From Psychrobacillus sp042885655 (GTDB lineage: Bacteria; Bacillota; Bacilli; Bacillales_A; Planococcaceae), in the NCBI RefSeq assembly GCF_042885655.1, contig NZ_JBHVRO010000006.1, positions 186,001 through 250,000 on the forward strand: 64,000 bases of DNA, given 5' to 3'. Below are positions 45,248 to 53,813 of the stretch, in pieces. Position numbers and translations under genes: made by a program. The notes below the pieces were generated by a model. The model worked only from the letters and a program-made list of their open reading frames with translations, made no database searches and was not told the DNA's origin. How positions within the stretch are numbered: position 1 is the first letter of the stretch; each line of letters starts with the position of its first letter.

Positions 45248-45340
45248 TTCAACTAACGGGTGCTTTAGTTAAAGATCAATGAGCTGCATAGACGGCTCTT
45301 TTTTCATGTTAAACTAGAGCAGCAAGTTAGTGTAAAAAGG
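45248..45340 (+). repeat. array site 14, GAGCTGC class
   Basis: CAACTAACGGGTGCTTTAGTT, GAGCTGCATAGACGGCTC + T6, then a variant right part AACTAGAGCAGCAAGTTAGT. Confidence 0.92.
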
Positions 45341-45363
45341 TTTATATGGAGATAGGTGATTAA

Positions 45364-45771
45364 ATGAAATACAATTACAATTTAAAAGACCCTTCAAAAA
45401 AATATAACGAAGTGGTAGCACAAGCTATTTCATTATGTGGTTTGTTTTCGAGGAAGAAAAAATTAAGAGCGATAGAGTTTTTTAATTACAAATTAAATAA
45501 CGAAGATTTCGAAGTAGAAGAATTAGCTAGTGGATTTATATTCATAGGCATTTTATATCAAGAAATTAAAGATTACGAATCTGCAGCATTTTACTTTAAT
45601 AAAGGCTACAACTTAGGTAAAGACATCGCATTTCCCTATGACTCTGATTTAAAGAAAGTATTAAAAACTTTTCTAAAAGCAAGTCGAAAAGATCTATATG
45701 ATTATTGGCGTTCAGATTTTATAAAGCGAAGTCTTTACGACAAAAAATTTAACAAATTGATGAATTCATAA
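45364..45771 (+). CDS. cassette 14: small protein with TPR-like helices
   Basis: A 135-residue soluble protein. Segment FIFIGILYQEIKDYESAAFY followed by FNKGYNLGKD reads as one TPR helical pair; the rest (KKVLKTFLKASRKDLYDYW) is helical too. ATG preceded by GGAGATAGG. No family recognised. Confidence 0.65.
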   Translation: MKYNYNLKDPSKKYNEVVAQAISLCGLFSRKKKLRAIEFFNYKLNNEDFEVEELASGFIFIGILYQEIKDYESAAFYFNKGYNLGKDIAFPYDSDLKKVLKTFLKASRKDLYDYWRSDFIKRSLYDKKFNKLMNS

Positions 45772-45782
45772 CTCTCCTCTTA

Positions 45783-45864
45783 TTCAACTAACGGGTGCTT
45801 TACTTCAGGAAGGAGTAAAGCCTTTTTTCTTATTGAACTAAAGGGGTAGGTTAGTTGAAGTAGA
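45783..45864 (+). repeat. array site 15, short class
   Basis: TTCAACTAACGGGTGCTTTAC, hairpin CTTTACTTCaggaAGGAGTAAAG + T6, then TTGAACTAAAGGGGTAGG and TTAGTTGAAGTAG. Confidence 0.93.
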
Positions 45865-45916
45865 GGGTGAACCAAGTATGTGTTTATACTACCAATAAAT
45901 TAGGGGGGCTATATAA

Positions 45917-46291
45917 ATGAGAGAAGTATTATTAACAATAATTTTTTTGGTCTTTATGGGTGGATGTGCTTCGAAGGATAATGTAAAAAAAATTGAGATT
46001 GCTCAAATGATAGGTTTCTCTGAAGCAATTACTTATCCATCAATGAAAATTACGAAAACAGAAGAAATTGAAGAATTTATCAACGCTTTCAATAGTGCGG
46101 AGAAAGTTCCTGGTATTGCAAATACAGTTAATCCCGACTATCAAGTTATTATAGGCACTGAAAACTATTACCTTTGGATAAGTGACGAATCGGGTACGAT
46201 TATGAATATAAAAGATACTCATACTGTCTATTCCCTTTCCGAAAGTTCGGCTCAAAAAATATTTGATTTACTGAACACCAAGAAAGATTAA
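45917..46291 (+). CDS. cassette 15: small lipoprotein
   Basis: A 124-residue protein. The signal peptide MREVLLTIIFLVFMGGCASK ends in a lipobox (MGGC), so Cys17 would carry lipid and the protein would face the outside. The mature part has a beta-rich ending (YYLWISDESGTIMNIKDTH). Similar to small YfjS/YpmP-type Bacillus lipoproteins only in format; function unknown. Confidence 0.75.
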   Translation: MREVLLTIIFLVFMGGCASKDNVKKIEIAQMIGFSEAITYPSMKITKTEEIEEFINAFNSAEKVPGIANTVNPDYQVIIGTENYYLWISDESGTIMNIKDTHTVYSLSESSAQKIFDLLNTKKD

Positions 46292-46305
46292 TTCTTTTAG
46301 AACTT

Positions 46306-46402
46306 GTTCAACTAAACGGGGTAGAGTGCTTTACGAAGTTCCTTGAGCTGCTTAGACGGACCTTTTCTTATTGAACTAACGAAGCAGGTTAGTTCAATAA
46401 GA
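46306..46402 (+). repeat. array site 16, GAGCTGC class
   Basis: TTCAACTAAACGGGGTAGAG then GTGCTTTACG (left arm with a short insertion), GAGCTGCTTAGACGG hairpin, then TTGAACTAACGAAGCAGG and TTAGTTCAATAAG. Confidence 0.9.
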
Positions 46403-46447
46403 AGTGGTAAAATAAAATTGAATTTCAAGAACTTTTGAGGTGAGAAA

Positions 46448-46927
46448 ATGTTTAACCCAATAACTGACTATGATTTTAGAATTTATTCTGATGATAAAAC
46501 TTCACATATAACTTTCACACTTGAAGAATATATACATCAACGTTTACCAAGCTTGTCTTGTTCAATTGAAATTTTAGATAACAAATTTAATGGTTGGAAT
46601 ATTAATGTCTGGTTTACACTGGATGAATTACTTTCTTTTATTGATAAGTTAGAAAAATTAGATAGAACAAGGAAACAGGAAATATGTTTGAATGCGATGG
46701 CATCTAATGATTTTAATATTACTTTTGAGAACTACAATAACAAGGGAGATTTAGTGATTTACTATACACTTACAAACATTAGATATAACTCAGATTTAAA
46801 TTTATATTTAAGTAATACACTAAGCGGGGGATTTAAGATGGACTCAGAATTTTTCTATACGATATTGAGTAATTTTAAACGATTAGCTTCGGTAGCTGAA
46901 CTTGAAGAGGATATTGATTTTAGATAA
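46448..46927 (+). CDS. cassette 16: possible immunity-type protein (intact homologue of cassette 12)
   Basis: A 159-residue soluble protein. Its layout (W-x-V-W-F-T-L-D-E-L-L-S-F, then NFKRLASVAELEEDI) recalls small WapI/DUF6228-like immunity proteins, with a helix-strand C-terminus after YYTLTNIRYNSDLNLYL. The family link is weak. GAGGTGAG precedes the ATG. Promoter-like TAAAAT at 46408, shared with the leader of cassette 12, which is nearly identical. Confidence 0.72.
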   Translation: MFNPITDYDFRIYSDDKTSHITFTLEEYIHQRLPSLSCSIEILDNKFNGWNINVWFTLDELLSFIDKLEKLDRTRKQEICLNAMASNDFNITFENYNNKGDLVIYYTLTNIRYNSDLNLYLSNTLSGGFKMDSEFFYTILSNFKRLASVAELEEDIDFR

Positions 46928-46934
46928 ATACTTC

Positions 46935-47015
46935 TTGTTAGACTAATGGGTGCTTTACTTCAAGAAGGAGTAAAGCCTTTTTTCTTATTAAACTAAAGGT
47001 GCAGTTTAGCACAAT
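46935..47015 (+). repeat. array site 17, short class
   Basis: TTAGACTAATGGGTGCTTTAC, hairpin GCTTTACTTCaagaaGGAGTAAAGC + T6, then TTAAACTAAAGGTGCAGTTTA and a changed outer end (GCACAATAA). Confidence 0.9.
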
Positions 47016-47064
47016 AATGGGTTTTTATGGTAAGGTAGAGAAAAAGATTAAAGGGGATTGGAAC

Positions 47065-47343
47065 GTGGAAAAAACTTTAGTAAAAACGGCTATATATTCC
47101 TTTATTATTTCTATTTCGGCATTGTTTGTATTGGTTGATAGAACGGGAACATCAGAGGATGTTAATGGAATGCATTCGGGTTGGGAAATTCCTTATCCAG
47201 ATTTTATCTTTAAGATTTTGGAATACTCTATAACGATTACATTCATTATGGTCATAATTGTATCATTGATTAAATGGTTCAAAAAAATAAAGGATATTGA
47301 ACTAACGCGTGCTTTAGTTAAACAAGACCATCAAAAAAAATGA
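47065..47343 (+). CDS. cassette 17: two-helix membrane protein whose C-terminus is coded by the repeat
   Basis: 92 residues from GTG at 47065 (AAAGGGG upstream). Helix 1 is TAIYSFIISISALFVLVD, helix 2 is ITITFIMVIIVSLIKWF. The frame then runs into the next array site (ELTRALVKQDHQKK) before stopping, so its last about 14 residues derive from the site and its terminator. This may be a recombination product rather than a native end. Function unknown. Confidence 0.65.
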   Translation: MEKTLVKTAIYSFIISISALFVLVDRTGTSEDVNGMHSGWEIPYPDFIFKILEYSITITFIMVIIVSLIKWFKKIKDIELTRALVKQDHQKK

Positions 47344-47411
47344 TGGTCTATTTTTATGTACAATGTGAAATGTTACACTTAAACTAACGCAGTAGTTTAG
47401 TTGAAGAAGCG
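47298..47411 (+). repeat. array site 18, long class (shortened)
   Basis: GAACTAACGCGTGCTTTAGTT, hairpin GACCATCA(A)8TGATGGTC + T5, TGTGAAATGTTACACTTAA, then AACTAACGCAGTAGTTTAGTT. Overlaps the end of cassette 17. Confidence 0.92.
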
Positions 47412-47476
47412 GTTGGTAACTTTTTTGGATTGAGTTCTAAATAAAATGATTTAAAAACATAAACTAGGTGGGTTTA

Positions 47477-47692
47477 ATGATGGGTGTTTTATCCTTAATT
47501 GCAGGAGTTATTTGTATAGTTATTTCGTTGTTTATTTTCATACAAAGCATAAAGAAAGCTAATTCTATTAAGGAAAAGTGGAGTGAGTTTTTTGATTTTG
47601 TTTTAGACCCTTTTACAGGATTAACAACTTTGTTTTATTTAGGACTTCTACTAATGCTATATGGCTTATTAAGGATATCAAATTTGCTATGA
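47477..47692 (+). CDS. cassette 18: two-helix membrane miniprotein
   Basis: 71 residues from ATG at 47477 after AGGTGGG. Helix 1 VLSLIAGVICIVISLFIF, a short loop with charged residues (KKANSIKEKWSEF), helix 2 TTLFYLGLLLMLYGLL. The layout resembles other array miniproteins but sequences differ. Function unknown. Confidence 0.7.
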   Translation: MMGVLSLIAGVICIVISLFIFIQSIKKANSIKEKWSEFFDFVLDPFTGLTTLFYLGLLLMLYGLLRISNLL

Positions 47693-47696
47693 GTAT

Positions 47697-47788
47697 TTTA
47701 CTAACAGGTGCCTTAGCTAATGATCATGCACTGCTTAGATAACTTATTTTTCTTATTGAACTAAAGCAGCAGTTTAGTTGAACAAGGG
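47697..47788 (+). repeat. array site 19, GATCATGCA/ACTGC class
   Basis: TTACTAACAGGTGCCTTAGC, a weakened central hairpin (GCACTGCTTAGATAACTT + T4), then TTGAACTAAAGCAGCAGTTTA and GTTGAACAAGG. Confidence 0.88.
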
Positions 47789-47856
47789 TTTAATAAATGT
47801 AACTATTTGAAAAATTTGAATGATGTTATAATTTGTATAAAAGGGGGAGATTTGAA

Positions 47857-48069
47857 ATGGCGAGAAATAAGATTTTTGAATGGGTTGGTTTTGTCATCGT
47901 TATCGTTTCGATTTTTGCTAATGGTTCTTTTCGTGCAAATGGTATTACAACTGGTACAGGAATAAATTTAAGCGTAATCGGAATAATTGCGGGTGCAATC
48001 CTGACTTTTACTTTTTTCTTTATTAGGAAATTTGGAAATAAAGAAGCACTTAATAAATCGGTAAATTAA
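47857..48069 (+). CDS. cassette 19: two-helix membrane miniprotein
   Basis: 70 residues from ATG at 47857 after GGGGGAG. Helix 1 WVGFVIVIVSIFAN, helix 2 LSVIGIIAGAILTFTFFFI, followed by a basic tail (RKFGNKEALNKS). A possible -10 (TATAAT, 47826) lies in front. Function unknown. Confidence 0.7.
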   Translation: MARNKIFEWVGFVIVIVSIFANGSFRANGITTGTGINLSVIGIIAGAILTFTFFFIRKFGNKEALNKSVN

Positions 48070-48092
48070 CCTGTTATTTTATCGAGATTTTT

Positions 48093-48173
48093 TTCACTAA
48101 CGGGTGCTTTACTTCAAGAAGGAGTAAAGCCATTTTTCTTATTCAACTAAAGAAGCAGTTTAGTTTAATAAGA
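48093..48173 (+). repeat. array site 20, short class
   Basis: TTCACTAACGGGTGCTTTAC, hairpin GCTTTACTTCaagaaGGAGTAAAGC + T5, then TTCAACTAAAGAAGCAGTTTA and GTTTAATAAG. Confidence 0.93.
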
Positions 48174-48284
48174 TTAATCAAGGAATTTAGAGAATCAATA
48201 AGGAATATTATAATTAGGTAGGTATTCTGATTAGATAATCAAAATACATCACGTAACTACGGTATATCTTTTTTGGGGGGTAAA

Positions 48285-49070
48285 ATGTTAAGAATAAGGA
48301 AAAATGCGGATTTAGTTAAATGGCTTAATGATAACTTTGGTTTCGAAGATGGGTATGTTTCAGATATAAAAAAGATTGACAAAAGAACAGTTAGAATGTG
48401 TATTGGTATTCAAGTAGAAGGAAATTATGTCGCTGGAACTCCAAAAGTATTAATGGAATATACCATTATTGCTAAAGGTGTAAGAAATTTTAAAAATAAT
48501 ATTCAATATGACCCTGAACATTGCATTGAGGGCTTATTTCATATTGAAACAACAGAAGGAATAGGAATTGAAGTAGATTTGCCTGAAACTGTGCAGATAT
48601 ATTGTGAAGAAATATGTGTTGAAGAACCTAGATATATTCGAACTATTACTAAACCCTGGGTCAGTGATAATCATTTATATGCAAAGGTACCTGGCTGGGA
48701 GGTACCAAGACCAGTTACTTGGATTGTTCAGCTTGAAAAAAAAGGTTTAAGGGTTTCTTGGAGGTATGGTGGTAGTGAAATAAAGTTACCAGAACAAGTT
48801 CCTTATCCAGACTATTCAGGATGGTTTCTTCAGGAAACCAATAAAATTCAATATACACAATTTGGAATTTTTATAAAACACGTACACCCTGAAGCTAATG
48901 GTTTTTCTATTTCGATAGATAACTATAACTATGAAGCTGAAAAAGATTTATGGATAGCATTAACACAAGTAATTGCAGAGTTTCCAGATGTTGAAATTCA
49001 CATAGGCAATTGTAAGCTTACAGGAACACAATGGAATAATTATATTCATTCAGGAGAATTGCCTTATTAA
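48285..49070 (+). CDS. cassette 20: soluble protein of unknown family, 261 residues
   Basis: One of the longest array proteins. From ATG at 48285 (GGGGGG 5 nt upstream). The N-terminal part (KNADLVKWLNDNFGFEDGYV) reads as helix plus strands; the rest is beta-rich with many aromatic residues (PGWEVPRPVTWIVQLEKKGL). No motif, membrane segment or signal. Related only in general feel to immunity-type DUF proteins; I do not recognise it. Confidence 0.72.
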   Translation: MLRIRKNADLVKWLNDNFGFEDGYVSDIKKIDKRTVRMCIGIQVEGNYVAGTPKVLMEYTIIAKGVRNFKNNIQYDPEHCIEGLFHIETTEGIGIEVDLPETVQIYCEEICVEEPRYIRTITKPWVSDNHLYAKVPGWEVPRPVTWIVQLEKKGLRVSWRYGGSEIKLPEQVPYPDYSGWFLQETNKIQYTQFGIFIKHVHPEANGFSISIDNYNYEAEKDLWIALTQVIAEFPDVEIHIGNCKLTGTQWNNYIHSGELPY

Positions 49071-49140
49071 CGAAATGAAGATAAACAATTCACCTGAGTT
49101 TTTTTGCTCTGTCAATTAGACTGTGAAGACAAACCTTATT

Positions 49141-49219
49141 AAGCTAACGGGTGCTTTACTTCAAGAAGGAGTAAAGCCTTTTTCTTATTGAACTACAGCA
49201 GCAGGTTAGTTGAATAAGC
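49141..49219 (+). repeat. array site 21, short class
   Basis: AAGCTAACGGGTGCTTTAC, hairpin GCTTTACTTCaagaaGGAGTAAAGC + T5, then TTGAACTACAGCAGCAGG and TTAGTTGAATAAG. Confidence 0.93.
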
Positions 49220-49237
49220 TTTTTTGAAAAATATACT

Positions 49238-49443
49238 TTATTCAACTGCTGATAATTCACTTTCTGTTACCCATTTATGATTGGCTATTTGTTCCCCTGT
49301 TGTAGAAGTGAAGTCAACATATAAACAGTTGTTTCTTTAGCAGAATCAATTGTAGCATTTACTCCCTTCATCCCTTCCATATGATCAGCGGTGCTTCGGT
49401 CCCAATCATTAATTACTTCTTTTACAATCTGGTAGTGGTTCAT
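49238..49443 (-). pseudogene. frameshifted small gene in antisense orientation
   Basis: From an ATG at 49443 (AGGTGG upstream): MNHYQIVKEVINDWDRSTAD and on to SAKETTVYM, where the reading frame drifts. In the next frame the sequence continues VDFTSTTGEQIANHKWVTES and ends at 49238. The two parts together span 206 nt, not a multiple of three, so a frameshift is present. I do not recognise the family. Confidence 0.5.
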
Positions 49444-49507
49444 AATATCCACCTTTTAAAATGTATTATTAGTGATTTATTCTACACCGATAATCTTAAT
49501 TAATTTC

Positions 49508-49545
49508 TAAAAATCCACCTCTTATCATACTTAGAGGTGATTTTT
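49508..49545 (+). terminator. terminator-like hairpin
   Basis: CCACCTCT/AGAGGTG arms flanked by an A run and T6; can act in either direction. Confidence 0.65.
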
Positions 49546-49599
49546 TATTTGGTGTCAATCTTGTTGATATTTGTAATTTAATAAATATTCATCAATATA

Positions 49600-49629
49600 A
49601 AAAACGCTGTAGTACACAGCGTTTTTTAC
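49600..49629. terminator. Rho-independent terminator for the EamA gene (minus) side
   Basis: AAAAAACGCTGT / ACAGCGTTTTTT perfect inverted repeat with a 5-nt loop. Confidence 0.8.
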
Positions 49630-49726
49630 TTTAAAATGGAGGAATAGGATTCCCTAGGAAGCGCTTATTAGAAAGCAGAGTGCCAAGGTCACTTTTTTAT
49701 TCTCCGTATATTCATGTACATTTTAT

Positions 49727-50638
49727 TTATTTTGGAGTATCGGAAAAACTTTTCCTTACTATATAATTAACCTTTAATTTAGATAATTTTTTTATATTAA
49801 TTTGTGCAATTAAGATTCCCATAATAACAATACTACAACTAATAATATCTTTTAACGTAAAAACTTCCTTTAAAAATAGAACAGCAAACAATGCTGCAAA
49901 AATTGGTTCAAGTGCAAATATTAATCCTGTATGTATAGGGGTAGTATATTTTTGGGCAATCGTTTGGCCAATAAACCCAAATGCGCTGCAAAGTATCCCG
50001 AGTCCTAAAATAGCTATCCAAGAGTTTAGTGTAGATGGTAAAGATGGATTTTCAAATAGGACACTGCAAATCATCGCTAATGTTCCAGCTACACCTAATT
50101 GTAATATACCAAGAGTCAATGGATCATCTTCTTTTGTCAATTTTCCAGTTAAAATGATGAATGCTGCATATAACAGTGCACCAATGATACAAAAAAGATC
50201 ACCATGGTTTATTGTTAATGAATGTTTTAATGTTAATAACCCAATACCTGTTAAAATAAATATTAAACCGATAAAAATTTGCTTAGAGGGTAACCGTCGA
50301 ACTAATAAACAATTGATTAATGGTACGAATATAACGGTAAGACTTACAAGGAAACCGGCATTAGAGGCTGATGTCATACTAACACCATATGTAACAAAGG
50401 TGAAAACACCAAACAATAATGTTCCTAACATAAAAGAAGAAATAATCACTTTTTTAGTAACTAACATTAAACGTTTATAAAAAAGAATTCCTGCTATGAA
50501 AAATGCAAGTAAAAATCTAAGCCCAACAATGTTAAAGGCTTGGAGTGAACCAAGCCCTAACTTCATAAAAACATATGATAGACCCCAAAAAGCATTTATA
50601 ACTATCAATAACAAATTTGCCATTGTCTGTTGGCCCAT
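49727..50638 (-). CDS. EamA/DMT family transporter
   Basis: A 303-residue, ten-helix drug/metabolite transporter made of two EamA repeats (each about 140 residues). The start at 50638 follows GGAGGA; the three-codon longer frame is too close to the site. Exporters of this family carry amino acids or purines. It lies 40 nt after a flavodoxin-like reductase gene on the same strand, with a divergent LysR regulator beyond, so the three probably form one regulated unit. Confidence 0.85.
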   Translation of the reverse strand: MGQQTMANLLLIVINAFWGLSYVFMKLGLGSLQAFNIVGLRFLLAFFIAGILFYKRLMLVTKKVIISSFMLGTLLFGVFTFVTYGVSMTSASNAGFLVSLTVIFVPLINCLLVRRLPSKQIFIGLIFILTGIGLLTLKHSLTINHGDLFCIIGALLYAAFIILTGKLTKEDDPLTLGILQLGVAGTLAMICSVLFENPSLPSTLNSWIAILGLGILCSAFGFIGQTIAQKYTTPIHTGLIFALEPIFAALFAVLFLKEVFTLKDIISCSIVIMGILIAQINIKKLSKLKVNYIVRKSFSDTPK

Positions 50639-50677
50639 AAACTCCAATCCTCCTTGAATATCTTGCGAATTGGAACA

Positions 50678-51217
50678 TTATTGTAATTTTTTTCTTAGCT
50701 GTTCCGCTGCAGACAGTGCTTTCATGTCCTGTGAAATATCACCTGGTCTGTTTCCTTCTCCAATAATATAACCTTCAAAAGTTGTCCCTACAAAGTCAAA
50801 AATATGTTGAAACTGCTGAATCATTGGTAAACCTTTAATGTATGGCTCATCTCCACCCACTGCAATGACATATGCTTTTTTGGAAGCCATTAAAGACTTG
50901 AAATCAGGATATTTTGGGTCCCTTAATGTTTGTGACCATCGATCAACAAAGTTCTTCATTGTTCCTGTCATGCTATACCAATAAATTGGGGTAGAAATAA
51001 TAATAATATCATGCGGAAGAATACGATCGATGATGGAGTTATAATCATCATTCACTTCGGGAAAACCTTCTTCAGCATGACGCTTATCTATTATAGGTTC
51101 AATTGAATAATCCTTCAGATATATTTCCTCCACAACTATGCCTTCAGTGACTAACTTTGTTAAGGTCTCTGTATTTCCATTTGGACGTGTTCCACCATAT
51201 ATAACTGAAATTGTCAT
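50678..51217 (-). CDS. flavodoxin-fold NAD(P)H-dependent FMN reductase
   Basis: A 179-residue protein; the flavin phosphate loop GGTRPNGNTETLT and STPIYWYSMTGTMKNFVDR are typical of the NADPH-dependent FMN reductase/azoreductase-like group. It probably reduces a flavin or quinone. Divergent from LysR (51357) and upstream of the EamA gene. Specific substrate unknown. Confidence 0.85.
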   Translation of the reverse strand: MTISVIYGGTRPNGNTETLTKLVTEGIVVEEIYLKDYSIEPIIDKRHAEEGFPEVNDDYNSIIDRILPHDIIIISTPIYWYSMTGTMKNFVDRWSQTLRDPKYPDFKSLMASKKAYVIAVGGDEPYIKGLPMIQQFQHIFDFVGTTFEGYIIGEGNRPGDISQDMKALSAAEQLRKKLQ

Positions 51218-51304
51218 TTTTAACTAACTCCTTTTCTTTGAGGGTATCTACTATTGTTCATCGAATGCTTATATTTTATAATAAACTAACAAATCAAAGA
51301 AGAT

Positions 51305-51337
51305 GATTATTTCGATTAAATAAATCGGAAATATCGA
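51305..51337. promoter_or_regulatory. candidate LysR operator
   Basis: ATTTCGATTaaatAAATCGgAAAT, an interrupted palindrome with a T-N11-A core, is repeated in part by ATATCGATTTAG next to it. It lies about 25 bp upstream of the lysR start in the gap shared with the reductase gene. Inference. Confidence 0.5.
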
Positions 51338-51356
51338 TTTAGAAGAGGCTGGTAAA

Positions 51357-52241
51357 ATGGAAATTAAACAATTGATCACATTTAAACATGCTGCAGAAAA
51401 CTTGAACTTTACCCAAACTGCGAAATTGTTAAATTTTGCGCAATCAAGTGTTACAGCTCAAATAAAAGCTCTTGAAGAGGAAATTGGTAAACCCTTATTC
51501 GAGCGTTTAGGTAAACGATTGATATTAACAGAAGCCGGGCAACAATTTAAAATTTATGCAGAAAAAATGATTAATCTAAGCGAAGAAGCAATTACAGTTG
51601 CAAAAGGAGGAGAGGAACTCACTGGTACTTTAACAATTGGTGCTCAGGAAAGTCAGTGTACCTATCGATTACCATCAGTTCTTAAAGAGTTTAAGGCTGC
51701 ATTTCCAAAAGTAAAGCTAGTATTTAAACCTGCACATTCTGACGAGATGGCTAGAAAGCATCTGATGGATGGATTATTAGATATAGCTTTTATTATGGAT
51801 AAAAGAAAGCCAGAAGGATCGTTAAAAGTAGAGCAACTGATTAAAGAGGAATTAAAGTTAGTTGTTTCACCAAACCACTCAATTTCATCGATTACAATAG
51901 ATGATCTTAAGCATGAAACTCTTTTGTTTACAGAAGCAGGTTGTTCTTATCGAAATATGTTCGAAGAATCATTAAACTATTTAGGAATCTACCCGTTAGA
52001 TAAAATAGAATTTACAAGTATAGAGGCCATAAAACAATGTGTAATTGCAGGATTAGGAGTGGCACTACTGCCTGAGATGGTGGTAAAGAAAGATATTGAA
52101 GAGGGCCGAATAAAAGTATTACCGTGGATGTCTTTCTCAACACCGCTTTATACTCAAATTGCCTGGCATAAGGATAAATTGATGACACAACCTTTAGAAG
52201 AATTTATTAATTTAACTCGAAAGTTGCTTCTTTCTGAATAA
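51357..52241 (+). CDS. LysR family transcriptional regulator
   Basis: A 294-residue protein of standard length. The N-terminal winged helix is clear (FTQTAKLLNFAQSSVTAQIK followed by ALEEEIGKPLFERLG) and the rest is the effector-binding domain. Divergent from the reductase-EamA pair, which it probably activates. No partner for its effector can be named. Confidence 0.92.
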   Translation: MEIKQLITFKHAAENLNFTQTAKLLNFAQSSVTAQIKALEEEIGKPLFERLGKRLILTEAGQQFKIYAEKMINLSEEAITVAKGGEELTGTLTIGAQESQCTYRLPSVLKEFKAAFPKVKLVFKPAHSDEMARKHLMDGLLDIAFIMDKRKPEGSLKVEQLIKEELKLVVSPNHSISSITIDDLKHETLLFTEAGCSYRNMFEESLNYLGIYPLDKIEFTSIEAIKQCVIAGLGVALLPEMVVKKDIEEGRIKVLPWMSFSTPLYTQIAWHKDKLMTQPLEEFINLTRKLLLSE

Positions 52242-52395
52242 TTTACATTATTCTTATTTCAAGACTCTGTAATTTAGGGTAGGTTTTACAACAACCCAGC
52301 AATTTGTATAATTCCGAAATAAATATTTTGGCGTCTCTTTCACATTTTCATTATTTTTCAGCAATAATTATGATTTCTGAAGAAGAGACACTTTT

Positions 52396-52534
52396 CTTAT
52401 TCAACTAACGGGTGCTTTAGCAAAATATGGCCATCATTTCGATGGTCTATTTTTATGTCCAAAACATTAAGTTGATCTCAGATATGCATTGTGAAATGTT
52501 ACACTTAAACTAACGGGGCAGTTTAGTTCAACAA
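52396..52534 (+). repeat. array site 22, long class
   Basis: CAACTAACGGGTGCTTTAGC, (g)GCCATCAtttcGATGGTC, TTGTGAAATGTTACACTTAA, then AACTAACGGGGCAGTTTAGTT. Right edge of the EamA-LysR block. Confidence 0.92.
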
Positions 52535-52634
52535 CGATATGGGGTTTTCGAGGTAAAATAGCTGACAATAGGTGTAATTTTCATCTTTCCAAAAAAGTGG
52601 GATGGGTTATAGTTTGGTTTAGGGGGTAGAGGTT

Positions 52635-52931
52635 TTGTATGTTTTGTTATATAACGGATTTCTGTTAATTATTATTGCTATTGCAATAGCATTATTTATG
52701 GCGGCTGAACGACCAATGATTAAAAACAAAAAATTGTCATTTGTTATGATTGGTTTAGGATTGAATGTAATCGCAACTCCATTGGCATTATTTATAGGTG
52801 TAATGGCAACAGACTCCCCGACCAGCACTTCAAAAAATTTTTGGGCAGGATTTCTCTTCATCCAGGGAATACCAATCCTCATACTAATAATTGGAATTAT
52901 AAAATGGTTTATTGACAGAAATAAAAGATAG
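52635..52931 (+). CDS. cassette 21: three-helix membrane protein
   Basis: 98 residues from TTG at 52635 (GGGGG 8 nt upstream). Helices: LLIIIAIAIALFMA, LSFVMIGLGLNVIATPLALFI, and ILILIIGIIKWFI, with a basic end (DRNKR). A promoter-like TAAAAT lies at 52554. Function unknown. Confidence 0.65.
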   Translation: MYVLLYNGFLLIIIAIAIALFMAAERPMIKNKKLSFVMIGLGLNVIATPLALFIGVMATDSPTSTSKNFWAGFLFIQGIPILILIIGIIKWFIDRNKR

Positions 52932-53004
52932 TCAGCAACAAAGAGATAAAGATAATTGATTCTTATAATTGGGGTATTCTTAAACGGGGGATGCCGTTTT
53001 TCTT

Positions 53005-53089
53005 ATTGAAGTAACGGGTGCTTTACTTAAAGAAGGAAGTAACGCCTTTTTTCTTATTGAACTAACGGAGTAGGTTAGTTGAATAAGAA
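53005..53089 (+). repeat. array site 23, short class
   Basis: TTGAAGTAACGGGTGCTTTAC, an imperfect TTACTTaaagaAGGAAGTAA hairpin + T6, then TTGAACTAACGGAGTAGG and TTAGTTGAATAAG. Confidence 0.9.
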
Positions 53090-53244
53090 AAAATGGATTT
53101 TTGATAATTTTATATGGAAAATTTATTTAAAGTTGGAACTTTACTTCGAAATAAGATGTCTAATAAAAAAGTAATGCAAAAAATTGAGATGATGCACATT
53201 AGTATTATTACATGACAAAAATAAAAATAAATGGGGGTATAGTT

Positions 53245-53532
53245 ATGTGGGCAATATTAGGGGTTATTGCAATAGTAGTAACTGTTATAAATCTTTCTTT
53301 GTATGCAGCAGGAAAGGATTATAAGCTTGCTATGGCGATGGCATTATCATTTACAGCATTAACAATTTGTGCAGATTACAGTTATCTAACTCGGTGGGTA
53401 AAAGTGGAAGATTGGGCGGCTTTATCGGATGTAATACCTGGTATGGCAAAGGCATTTTGGTTTTTGACAATTGTTTCTATCTTGCTAAATATAGCACCTA
53501 TATTTTTAGAACGAAAACGTAAGAAATTATGA
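53245..53532 (+). CDS. cassette 22: three-helix membrane protein
   Basis: 95 residues from ATG at 53245 (GGGGGT upstream). Helix 1 MWAILGVIAIVVTVINLSLY, a middle YKLAMAMALSFTALTICADY, helix 3 FWFLTIVSILLNIAPIFL, and a basic tail (ERKRKKL). The longer frame from 53212 lacks a site. Function unknown. Confidence 0.7.
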   Translation: MWAILGVIAIVVTVINLSLYAAGKDYKLAMAMALSFTALTICADYSYLTRWVKVEDWAALSDVIPGMAKAFWFLTIVSILLNIAPIFLERKRKKL

Positions 53533-53561
53533 CTTATGCAATTATTGTGTAAGTCTTATCT

Positions 53562-53637
53562 ATAATTAACAGGTGCTTTACTTCAAGAAGGAGTAAAGCC
53601 TTTTATTGAACTATAGCAGCAGTTTAGTTCATTAAGC
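53562..53637 (+). repeat. array site 24, short class
   Basis: TAATTAACAGGTGCTTTAC, hairpin GCTTTACTTCaagaaGGAGTAAAGC, then TTGAACTATAGCAGCAGTTTA and GTTCATTAAG. The T run after the hairpin is short (TTTT). Confidence 0.9.
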
Positions 53638-53692
53638 ATGAATGGACTTTTGTATATAGAAAAATATGTTTCACTTATATCAAAGCAAAGAG

Positions 53693-53771
53693 GCAGAACT
53701 ATATAGTGAACGGTAACGTTATATAGTTTGTTGAATTGATTGTACTAAAGCAACAGGTAAATTGAATAAGG
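53693..53771 (+). repeat. array site 25, degenerate
   Basis: A hairpin CTATATAgtgaacggtaacgTATATAG precedes TGTACTAAAGCAACAGGTAA and ATTGAATAAGG. It resembles a worn right half-site; no gene fits between it and site 24, so a cassette has probably been lost here. Confidence 0.55.
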
Positions 53772-53813
53772 ATTATTCATATTTTAAAAAATAGAAACAA
53801 AGAGGTGTTTTGA

